Assembly (NCBI GenBank): GCA_963971425.1
Contig: OZ020515.1
Location: forward strand, 8,448,291 to 8,512,290
Length of the DNA: 64,000 nucleotides
Source: Bryoerythrophyllum caledonicum
Taxonomy: Eukaryota; Streptophyta; Bryopsida; Pottiales; Pottiaceae
Direction: 5' to 3'
The notes under the pieces were generated by a model. The model had not been told where the DNA came from. It made no database searches and was given only the letters and a program-made list of their open reading frames with translations. Below, in pieces: positions 35,755 through 44,099 of this stretch. Made by a program: the position numbers and the translations under genes. Within the stretch, counting starts at the first letter, position 1; every line of letters starts with the position of its first letter.

Positions 35755-35908
35755 ATTGCACTGATTATGATGTTTAGTGTAATCACAGTATATGATATTG
35801 TTGGTTGACAATGATCCGTCTCTTTGAGTAGTTTTGACAGTTGTACTCTCCATACAAATCTTCATTAAGAGTAAAATCTTATAGAAATCATCATATTCAG
35901 TGTAATGG
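35755..35908. mobile_element. Foldback MITE, family F copy 2
   Basis: Inverted ends CATTGCACTGATTATGATG / CATCATATTCAGTGTAATG. The interior CTCTTTGAGTAGT ... TTGTACTCT ... TTCATTAAGAGTAAAA matches the reverse complement of the 13103-13266 element. Confidence 0.72.
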
Positions 35909-36757
35909 AGTGGATCAGCTTTCTATATATCTCCACCATCTACTTTTCTCTACTATTCATGGCATGCAGCAAACTTACAGAGTGTGCCTTTATGAATTCT
36001 CCACTGCCTCTGTACCACCTTTTTGTGGTGTGAATCATCATATAAAAGCCCAATTTCCTACCTTCACCACAAAAGACAAAAGACTGAAACCAATGTACTT
36101 CAGAATAAGCAATCAAATACTCCATAAGCAGCTTTCAGCTAAAAAATTCAACACATAAAAGCATAAGCACTGATGATTAAGATATCCATGTATATTTTAC
36201 CCTCATCCTGGTAAAGTACCATACAAGAAAAGATTCAAAACAAAAGACACTAAGAACCAGGATGATGGCCATTGTTGAAACCATAACTAGAACGCCGAAA
36301 AATGCTACTACACAACATGAGAGAAACATCCAAACATATCAAAAAGGAAAGAGAGATTGGATCTGTAGCCAAAAAAACACAAAAAAATATGTAACAACTA
36401 GTAAAACATAATTCTTCTGTTATCAAAGCACATGAGTTACTTCTGAAAGGGCACATAAACTTGGTGGTGAGTCTAGGACATTATCAATTCGATGAAGGTG
36501 TAAAAAGAAAAAAAGGTATCAGACATGAGCTCAAGCTACAGAATGTTACATGCATTAGAAGTCTGAATTGACAGGACAAGAGCAAAAGGAGAGTAAAAGG
36601 GAAACCTGATGAGTAGAGCTCCAAATCATGCAACAAAATCAGACATGAAAAACCAGTTTCCAGTGAAGGTCCATTCCATGCAAGGTGTAAAAATACAGAG
36701 GCTCCCTTGAGGTCTCATAGCAAAGACCGAATTAAGAAGGTGGATGAATTCACCTGA
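35909..36757. other. Downstream of the IQD gene, possible 3' UTR
   Basis: On the minus strand this follows the IQD stop codon. No second gene is apparent. Confidence 0.4.
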
Positions 36758-38680
36758 TCAAGGTCGCCAAAACGGTCGTCGCACCGACGCCGCCGTCGTT
36801 CCTGCGGAGTCGTTGTCGTCCTCCGACACTGCCTCCGAAACCGGCTGCCGCGGCTGCTGCTTGTGGTGATGACTCTGATTTAATGAATTCGGATGCGACA
36901 TCCTCACCTGCTGCTGCTGCTGCTGCTGCAAGCCGGTCTGCGACGACGTCTTCGCCCTGGGGCCGCCAAACGGTGACGAGAGGCGGTACTGCAATGGCGG
37001 CAACGGTCCAGCGCAACTCCCCACGCTCTCAGAGTCACCACCATGGTCCTCATCATCCACTGTGAATTCGAGTTTCCGCACGGGCTTCACCTCGTCACTG
37101 GTGACACAACTGGTGGAAAGGAGCTGGTCTCCTGATCTGCAAACACTTGGGTGACGACGACGTGATGGTTGCTTGAGTAGTGGCGAAGGGTGTCGTCGCA
37201 ACAGACCTGCAGCGTGTTGCTGGCGCAGCGAGAGCGGCCACGGGTATGTCATGGGCGCGGCGGTGACCGGGGGCATCATGTCGCCGGCGCTGCCGAGCTC
37301 GGTGGTGCACACGCCGACGGTGCTCTTGATGGACAAGCTCTCATCGTCGTCGCTGACATGGGGGCCGGCATCGAAATCATGGTTGTCATCGAAATCGTCG
37401 TAGATGCGGTTCGGGGAGTTGTGCGCGCCCATGCGCGCAGCGCGCTCCAGCCAGTTCCACACCCACCCAGGCTTGTCCGGGAACGTGTTGTCGGCGACCC
37501 ACGAGGCGGGCGTGGCGCTGCTCTTGCGCGACCCGGACGAGGCCAGCTTCTTCCAGCGCTGCCGCGACATGGCGTACTCCAGCGCGCGCTCACGCTTCCG
37601 CACTGCCTCCAGCTTGCTCTGAAGCCGCGCCTGGCAGTCTTGCGCCGTGCACAGACTCCCGTTCCAGCTCTTGCTCACCTGCTCCATCCCGGGCCTGCTG
37701 CTGCGCGCGCTTGATCTCCGCCGCTGCTGCGGCGGATTCGGGTTTGTCCTCGACATGCGAGTGCTCACTGATGCGCACTCCTTCTCCGCTGCGCGCGCAG
37801 CCAGCTCCTTGCGCGCCCTGTAGCCTCGCATTGCCGCTTGGATCTTCACCGCCGCCCTCACGCGCTCAATCCCTGCTGCTCCTGCATCAGCAGCTCTGGA
37901 TCCAGCAGCAGCGTTGCCATCAGGAGCTCGGGATCCATGCCCGGCTGCTGCAGTGTGGCCGTCTCGGGATCCATGGCGTGATCCTTTCCGCTCAAGCACT
38001 GGAGTCACCTTGGCCAGCTGCGCGGCCTTCTTCAGCGTCCCTTGCGTCACCATCCCGGGGAGCTTGCTAGAGGGCAAGAGCGAGGATTTCACTCTCGTGA
38101 GCGCGCCCGCAGCTCCTCGCAGCTCCTTCGCTTTGCCCGACATGGAGATCATCTTGATCGGAGGCGCTGGCGCGGGCAATGGCGCTGCTGCTGGCATAGT
38201 ATTCCGTTGCAAGATCGGGAGTGGCCCTGACAGACACCTCTTCACCTTCACAGGCGAGTTCGAGCCGGTTTCCTTGAAGGATGAGTAGCGCAGCACTGGC
38301 AGCGGGCCGGATTTCGGCTTGGGCGGAGGCACTGGCCGCGGCGTGGTGGAGTTTCTGACATACTGCAACCTCCGGGGCTTGAACGCTGCCGCGCCGGTGC
38401 AGAGGGGCAGCGACGAATCCACTGATTTGCGGTACGGCGTAGGCTGGGGCTCCGGGGTGGTGAGCAGGCTCCGGGAGTGCGACGCGTTGAAGGATTTCCG
38501 CCGGAAGAGCGACGGCAGGGGCGGGTCCTTGTCGACGGACGCCGCGTCTCCGACCTCGCAGCTCTGGTCGTCGTCGCCGGGCTCGTGCGTGTCGAGCGAG
38601 AGCGTCTCATGCTGGCAGCACGTCTGCAGCTGTTTGCGCACTACGGAGGCCGCCCACGTCGTCTTCTTCCTCATGGTCAT
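36758..38680 (-). CDS. IQD: IQD-type calmodulin-binding protein, 640 aa
   Basis: A single GC-rich open frame of 641 codons. The N-terminus (RKKTTWAASVVRKQLQ) resembles the KxxWxxxVKK start of plant IQ67-DOMAIN proteins. Near residue 280 lies one IQ motif, VKIQAAMRGYRARKE, flanked by Ala/Arg-rich helix. Further on, SWNGS, KLEAVRKRERALEYAMSRQ (about 355-375) and WVWNWLERAARMG are the conserved blocks that follow the IQ region in long IQDs. The rest is basic, Ser/Pro-rich and disordered, with a polyQ run near the C-terminus. Family members bind calmodulin through IQ motifs and act as scaffolds on microtubules and the plasma membrane. Odd points: family genes usually carry an intron inside the IQ67 region and up to three IQ motifs, whereas here there is no intron and one clear motif. 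A retrocopy or lineage-specific intron loss is possible. Confidence 0.85.
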   Translation of the reverse strand: MTMRKKTTWAASVVRKQLQTCCQHETLSLDTHEPGDDDQSCEVGDAASVDKDPPLPSLFRRKSFNASHSRSLLTTPEPQPTPYRKSVDSSLPLCTGAAAFKPRRLQYVRNSTTPRPVPPPKPKSGPLPVLRYSSFKETGSNSPVKVKRCLSGPLPILQRNTMPAAAPLPAPAPPIKMISMSGKAKELRGAAGALTRVKSSLLPSSKLPGMVTQGTLKKAAQLAKVTPVLERKGSRHGSRDGHTAAAGHGSRAPDGNAAAGSRAADAGAAGIERVRAAVKIQAAMRGYRARKELAARAAEKECASVSTRMSRTNPNPPQQRRRSSARSSRPGMEQVSKSWNGSLCTAQDCQARLQSKLEAVRKRERALEYAMSRQRWKKLASSGSRKSSATPASWVADNTFPDKPGWVWNWLERAARMGAHNSPNRIYDDFDDNHDFDAGPHVSDDDESLSIKSTVGVCTTELGSAGDMMPPVTAAPMTYPWPLSLRQQHAAGLLRRHPSPLLKQPSRRRHPSVCRSGDQLLSTSCVTSDEVKPVRKLEFTVDDEDHGGDSESVGSCAGPLPPLQYRLSSPFGGPRAKTSSQTGLQQQQQQQVRMSHPNSLNQSHHHKQQPRQPVSEAVSEDDNDSAGTTAASVRRPFWRP

Positions 38681-39424
38681 CTCACCCCGCGCCGCATCGC
38701 ATTACACTCCTCTACACTACCTCTTCTCCCTCATCGCGAACCACCTGCAAAATCGTGCAAACCCCCCCAAAAACCCCCACTGCTCAAAATTGCCCAAAAC
38801 CTAACATTCCCCAAATCACAAAACCCACCCCAGTTGCCCTATCCCCACACCTCAAACTCCAAACCTGAACCTCCACTCCGAACTCGACCACGCAGTCCAA
38901 CCTAGAAACGCCACAAAACACACCCTCCTCTCCCCCACCATCTCAACTCCACCAATGCCGATGCTCAACCTCCTCAACGTGCCCACGTCCTCTCCGGGTC
39001 CCTAGAACGAATCCCGAACTACCATTCCTCCCGAATCAAACGATCCACAACCCCGAATCAAAACTGCCGCTCCGAAAAAACCAAAGTGGCTGATCATCCG
39101 CAGCAGCAAAACTGTACGCAAGTGAGGGGAGAGTGGCGATCGGGTTTCGGTGCGAGTGAGCTCGTGTTGATGGTATGCTCGAGATGGTAGCGGCGTGAGG
39201 AGAGGGAAGGAGGGGGAGCGAGTCTGTCTGTCTGTGTGCCAGGCTGCCTGGCACGCATCAACCAGGGCGCGGCACTCGCAGGCTCATCGGCAGACGCGCC
39301 GCGGCAGCGGCAGGCGCAGAGGGTTAATGCGCGTGTGGATGCCAATAATACTGCAATCATACACTGTATATTGGATGCGTATCTCTACGCTAGCTCCCCC
39401 CTTTGTTTTCTACCGGTCTTGCTA
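38681..39424 (-). promoter_or_regulatory. IQD gene 5' UTR and promoter region
   Basis: C-rich on the plus strand from 38700 to 39000 (pyrimidine/purine-biased leader on the transcribed strand), then GC-rich DNA with CTGTCTGTCTGTGTG. The start of transcription is not defined. No opposing gene is seen before the repeat at 39425. Confidence 0.4.
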
Positions 39425-39772
39425 TAAGGTAAGCCCCCCTAAAACCGGCAAGTTACGGAATGTGCATATATGGAGAGAGGAGATAATTACACTACTATTT
39501 TTCTGTGATAGCCAGTAGGATTGCGATTCCAACCCAAGTGATTTCATGTTTTTTCGATGAAAATTGAATTAGTTGTGAATTTTCAAACTGTGCAGCCATG
39601 TTTAGTGGGTAGGTACCGCCATAACCAACGACCAAAAGTAAGGGTCTCGACTGCTAGCAAACCTCTGTTTGGAGTTGAATTGGTGGTAATGGGATGGGAG
39701 AGGGTTGGATATACCCCAATTTTGTAGGCGTTGGCTATGGGGTTTTTGTTGGTTATGGGGGGGCTTACCTTA
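39425..39772 (+). mobile_element. TIR element family M, copy M2
   Basis: Inverted ends TAAGGTAAGCCCCCC and GGGGGGGCTTACCTTA are nearly perfect over 15 bp. Length 348 bp, collinear with M1 at 21112. Flanks are ATA-like and no clear longer duplication is visible. Confidence 0.85.
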
Positions 39773-39880
39773 GTGGTTTGAGTCATGGCACTCTGGTGAG
39801 GTGGTTGTGAGTTCAAGTCCCCACGTTCGTGTGGTGCCTACCACCATAGTCCACCCAACTATGGTGGGGGTCTCATAAAG
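39767..39880 (+). mobile_element. tRNA-like SINE fragment
   Basis: CCTTAGTGGTTTGAGTC (A-box region) and GAGTTCAAGTCCCC (B box) lie about 33 bp apart, as in a tRNA, but the stem pairings of a functional tRNA are not preserved. It is followed by a GTGGTGCCTACCACC hairpin and a CTTCTTCTTT tail. The first bases overlap the right end of M2, so one inserted next to the other. Confidence 0.55.
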
Positions 39881-40050
39881 CTTCTTCTTTGCTTTATTTT
39901 AATCTCTAAAATTGCGGTACACACCCTCCTCTTCATCATTCCCTCCCCCTCTTATTTTCTCCCTTTCCCTCTCTCCCCCCCCCTCCTACAACCTTCCTTG
40001 TTATCTTTGTGGTTGGTGGGTTTTGTGGTTCTTGGCTACTTGATACATAG

Positions 40051-40185
40051 TGTCTACCCTCGAAAGGGGGAAGTAATTCCAGCTTACTAATTCCCTGCCC
40101 GGTGGGCATGGTCTTAGTAGTGGAACGAACAGACACTTTATTCACGTCGGCCTCCCTTTGGAGACTGACGTTCTTTCTCTTCTCT
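40051..40185 (+). mobile_element. SINE-like element, copy S5
   Basis: CTACCCTCGAAAGGGGG head, GCCCGGTGGGCATGG, TTAGTAGTGGAAC, GACACTTTATTCACGTCGG and a TTCTTTCTCTTC tail. Confidence 0.8.
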
Positions 40186-40282
40186 GGTGGGGGTCTTGAG
40201 ACCTCGTTGTATGCGTACCGAGAAAAGTCCTTAGGCAGGGGATGACATGTCGTTTGTCTCTAGGGCACCTACTATAGAAAAG

Positions 40283-40412
40283 TGTATACCCTCAAAAGGG
40301 GGGAAGTAGTTCTATTACGATACTCTATATCCCGTGGCCATAGGCTTAGTGAAGAGAATGAATGAACACTATATTCACGCCGGTCCCCTTCGGAGACATG
40401 AGTTCTTCTTCT
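40283..40412 (+). mobile_element. SINE-like element, copy S6
   Basis: Second copy within 250 bp of S5 in the same orientation: TACCCTCAAAAGGGG, CCGTGGCCATAGG, ACACTATATTCACGCCGG, CCCTTCGGAGAC and three TTC units. Confidence 0.78.
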
Positions 40413-40448
40413 ATCGGGTCCCTCCTTCATATCTACCGCAAGAACAGT

Positions 40449-40663
40449 TAGGAATCGATTACACAGGCGTGTAGTTTACTCTATAGAATACAGAAAATGT
40501 ATTCAAGTTCAGCAGGTACCTTACACCTTTGGGTTGAAAGCTTATAAACTAGCATCTTTCATTCGAAGGTCATTTTGATCAATCTGAATCTTATCATGTT
40601 CAAATACGACACCATGCATGCAGAATACTATGGCCACCAGTGGCACCTTTTGACGTTTAAGGG
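40449..40663 (+). mobile_element. Family A TTAA element, copy A5
   Basis: Forward family A interior ending TGACGTTTAAGGG (followed by TTAC). The left terminus is degraded. It lies head to head with A6, making an imperfect palindrome of about 440 bp. Confidence 0.8.
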
Positions 40664-40676
40664 TTACACCATAATC

Positions 40677-40891
40677 GCTAAAGCGACCCGTTGGTGGCCA
40701 TAGTAATCTACATGTATGGTGTTGTATTTGAATATGACAAGGTTTAGATTGATTGAAATCACTTCCAAATGAAATATGTTAGTTGAAGAATCTTCAATCC
40801 AAAGGTGTAAGGTGCTTGCTAAACTTGAATACATTTTCTATATTCTACAGAGAAAAATATGTGCATGTATATACGGTTCCCCGATTGTCGT
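40677..40891 (-). mobile_element. Family A TTAA element, copy A6
   Basis: Reverse complement of A5 with mismatches (GTTGGTGGCCATAGTAATC ... CCCCGATTGTCG), ending at TTAA 40892-40895, which also flanks the next element. Confidence 0.8.
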
Positions 40892-40895
40892 TTAA

Positions 40896-41381
40896 CCCCT
40901 AAAGACCCAAGGCATTTTAGCACCCAAATTCACTGAAAAACTGCCATTTTTAGTGCATTCAAGACAAAATGAAAATAAGCACAGTTTCAACATATCTAAC
41001 CATATGATCTTGTACTAGGATTGTACAAGTGTATGAGGTAAAAAATTGTTTAGTTTGACCACATGGATTGAAAGATACCAGCCTTTGAAGTGAGACATTA
41101 ACTATTCTTGACGTCATACTAAACACCTTCAACAAACTTTGACCACCTTCTATGACAATTTTTTTGCACTGCGGTCCATGATTTCTAATTTTAACTTTAA
41201 AAGGATCATGTTAGGCACATGTCCACCAAATTTTAGAAGTCAATGAGGGGAAGAAGATTTCCAATTCTCTTGAACATTTTCAATTGTAGATTAACTATGT
41301 ACAAAACTAACCCACATGCATGATAGAGTAGTAGTATGGAACTATTCCCTCCTCTCAAGGGTAGAAAAGTTGCATCAACCC
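40896..41381. mobile_element. Family E-like TTAA element, partial
   Basis: Starts CCCCTAAAGACCCAAGG after TTAA. It then resembles the b half of family E (CACATGGATTGAAAGAT, GCCTTTGAAGT, AACTTTGACC), carries the SINE-like fragment S7, and ends at TTAA 41382-41385 without a clear partner terminus. Confidence 0.55.
41318..41368 (-). mobile_element. SINE-like element, 5' fragment S7
   Basis: GTAGTAGTATGGAAC and CCCTCCTCTCAAGGGTAG match the head of S4 on the same strand only; the rest is absent. Confidence 0.5.
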
Positions 41382-41385
41382 TTAA

Positions 41386-42324
41386 CCCCTAAAAATCCTT
41401 GTGTTCTTGGGAGCTCGAAAACCAAAAATTGTGAATCTCTACCACCTTGTTGGAATTGAGGTATGGTCAATGTATTTACTGTTTTTTAGTACTTTCAACC
41501 GTAGGATCTTGAACCTAGCTACTATGGAATATACCATGTCAAATTTGAGCCGTTGGATGTGCACCATTTGTGAGATTATAATGTTCAAAGTTGATGCAAA
41601 ACTTTTTTTGGGCATTGTTTAAAAGACATAGTCTACTTTGTGCAAAGGAAAACTTGATGATTGCTACACCAATCATTTTGCTCATATTTTTTTCCATGTG
41701 GAGAATCATGTTCTGAATGCCTATGCAAAATTTTAGAGACTCATTTGGATTTTTGGACCTTCATGCAAATTATTTTCCAACAGAAGGTATAAAAACGGTG
41801 ATTTGGAAAAACATGCATCACGTTTATTGTATTTAATTTAGGAAAAAAATGAACGGTGAGTAGGTACCTCTTTAAGTTTGTGAATTTTGGGAAAATTTAT
41901 TTTTGAAAAATGATTAAATCTCAAATTTTGACGAATTTTGAAAGAAAAAAATGTAATATTGTGGAAAACTTTGAAACTTGTTGTTGTAATTTTTAAAGGC
42001 TGCCCTTGCAGAATTGGTAAAAGGTTCAACATGGGTCACTTGGAAATTTGAATAGAAACTTAGTTATGAACATATTAGCAAAAAAACATTTCAAAAAAAT
42101 GTTGAAAATAAAAAGTTTTTTTCTGCCCGCCCAGAGGTTGAAAACTAAAATTTGAGTAAATAAGCTCAAAAATTGGAATTCGACTTTGCAAATTGTTGCA
42201 CATACACCTTGTAGTATAGGGAACACCTCGTAAAAATCTTTTGCAAAAATATTAAATTTAACCCCTTGAACTAGGCTGCCCGAAATAGCAAAAAGCCGTT
42301 TTGGCTTTCAAGGATCTTTAGGGG
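41386..42324. mobile_element. TTAA-flanked element, 939 bp
   Basis: CCCCTAAAAATCCTTG and its near-perfect inverse CAAGGATCTTTAGGGG at the ends, TTAA on both sides (41382-41385, 42325-42328). AT-rich, non-coding. Similar in size to the family E element at 14493 but of largely different internal sequence. Confidence 0.82.
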
Positions 42325-42328
42325 TTAA

Positions 42329-42535
42329 ACGTCAAAATGTGCCACTGGTGGCCACCATATTCTACATGTGTGGTGTCGTATTCGAACATGATAAGGTTCA
42401 AATATTGAAATGACCTCCAAATGTTAGTTGAAGAATCTTCAATCCAAAGGTGTAAGTCTTGCTAAACTTTGATACATTTTTTATATTCTACAAAGTAAAA
42501 TATGTGCCTATAAATAAGGTTCTGGATCGACGTTT
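42329..42535 (-). mobile_element. Family A TTAA element, copy A7
   Basis: Begins ACGTCAAAATGTGCC immediately after the TTAA that closes the 939-bp element, and ends ATCGACGTTTAAAGG. Confidence 0.8.
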
Positions 42536-42965
42536 AAAGGTGAACCCCTACAAACAATAAGTTCTGAGGTGCGCTAGAAAGATGATATGAGACAACCTAC
42601 AAATATGCAAATAGTGATTGAATTTTATCCCCGCCCCTATGTGACCAGGGGCGGGTAGGGGTGGAGATGCTCTAATTTGTTGTTATTTGATGATCTCAAT
42701 GGCCATCCTAAACCATCTTTCTAGTATGTAGTGTTATAACTTGCACAAATTTCAATGAAATGGACAAATGTGAATGGCAGAAGGCCTTCGATGAAGAATC
42801 CAAAGCATGCGCAGTTGGGATAGTCAACGCACGGATATTACTACTTCTCTGGAACCTTAGTAAAAATTTAATGGGTAGCAGCAATTCAATGAACAAAGGT
42901 ATCATTAATTTTCACAGTGAAGCAAAAGAAAACAATACTGTTGCTCTTGTGATTATTTTAGGTTT
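42536..42965. other. Intergenic DNA
   Basis: Short GGGGCGGG patches near 42630-42665. An open frame from 42760 has no recognised domain and runs into family A. Confidence 0.4.
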
Positions 42966-43193
42966 TGACCCTAACACGTCAGTGGGGAACCACATACATA
43001 GGCATGTATTTTTCTTTGTAGAGTACAAAAATGTATTAAAGTTCAAAAAGACTCGCACCTTTGGATTGAAGATTCTTCATCTAACATCTTTCATGTAGAG
43101 ATCATTTCAGTATCTGAATCTTATCATGTTCAAATACAACACCATACATGTAGAATATTGTCGCCACAAGTGGCACCTTATGACGTATAAGGG
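42966..43193 (+). mobile_element. Family A TTAA element, copy A8
   Basis: Forward copy, AACACGTCAGTGGGGAACC to ATGACGTATAAGGG, closed by TTAA 43194-43197. Confidence 0.8.
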
Positions 43194-43197
43194 TTAA

Positions 43198-43741
43198 TAA
43201 TTTTACACTGTATCAACCATATTTTTAAGAGAGGCCATAGAATTTCTCATCCAAATATGGTGTTTCATCATTGTATAGGGATGCTCCAAGCTACCATGTA
43301 AGAAACAATTAAATAATGTGAAGAAGAAGAAAAATGAATTCCTTTTTGGACTTAGTTAGGTATGCAAAATGCCACATTGGAAACATTTATACCACTATAT
43401 TGAAACTCAGCTCCAGTTGAACCCTTTAGCAATGAACCGGCCATTTCTGGATGTAGTCATTGCTATTTTTCTCTTTTTGAAAGACTCCCAGCAGCAACTG
43501 AGACTAAAAAAGCAACACACAAAAGTGTCATGTAAGCCACATGTTCTCATGTCCAAGCCCAATTGGAGATACTTGCGTTTAGTGAGATGCAAATTGCGTC
43601 ATTTTGCTAACAACTGTAGATTCGATATGGTAACATTCTACAAATTTTGAAGATGCTTGGGGTGAATTCTACGCATTTCAAAGATGCAAACTAAAAGCAA
43701 GGTTGCAGTAATTCCTCCACCATCACTAAAGGGTTAACTAT
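43198..43741. other. AT-rich intergenic DNA
   Basis: No gene or repeat recognised before the GAA tract. Confidence 0.45.
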
Positions 43742-43769
43742 GAAGAAGAAGAAGAAGAAGAAGATTAAC

Positions 43770-43800
<31 letters not shown>

Positions 43801-44085
43801 AAGAAGAAGAAGAAGAAGAAGAAGAAGAAGAAGAAGAAGAAGAAGAAGAAGAAGAAGAAGAAGAAGAAGAAGAAGAAGAAGAAGAAGAAGAAGAAGAAGA
43901 AGAAGAAGAAGAAGAAGAAGAAGAAGAAGAAGAAGAAGAAGAAGAAGAAGAAGAAGAAGAAGAAGAAGAAGAAGAAGAAGAAGAAGAAGAAGAAGAAGAA
44001 GAAGAAGAAGAAGAAGAAGATTGGTCTCTTTGGGCGATTGGCACGAAGAAGTGTCTATTTCCTCCAACACCGAGTCTATGTCCAC
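43742..44085 (-). mobile_element. SINE-like element, copy S8, with giant TTC tail
   Basis: On the minus strand: GTGGACATAGACTCGG, GTTGGAGGAAATAGACAC, CCCAAAGAGACC, then the TTC tract. The order matches the SINE-like consensus, so the long GAA/TTC array is the expanded 3' tail of this copy. A TTAACTA motif occurs on both sides of the first seven GAA units (43735, 43766). Confidence 0.75.
43773..44020. repeat. (GAA)n microsatellite, about 82 units
   Basis: About 248 bp of uninterrupted GAA, preceded by a separate (GAA)7 block at 43742-43763. Long pure GAA/TTC can form intramolecular triplex and is expected to be highly unstable. Confidence 0.98.
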
Positions 44086-44099
44086 TTCAATTATTCATA

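Noticed and set aside
37173-38905. Plus-strand open frames opposite the IQD gene
   Set aside because: They are antisense shadows of a long GC-rich coding exon; no domains of their own.
39767-39845. tRNA gene
   Set aside because: A and B boxes are recognisable, but acceptor and anticodon stems do not pair. It is better read as a SINE head.
41386-42324. PIF/Harbinger (Tourist) origin for the TTAA elements, using a 3-bp TTA or TAA duplication
   Set aside because: The symmetrical four-base TTAA on both sides, CCC/GGG termini and the single TTAA at the empty site fit a 4-bp TTAA target better. Harbinger remains a formal alternative until a transposase is found.
43765-44085. Open frames encoding polyleucine or polyserine
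   Set aside because: They are the translation of the GAA/TTC microsatellite in different frames, not genes.
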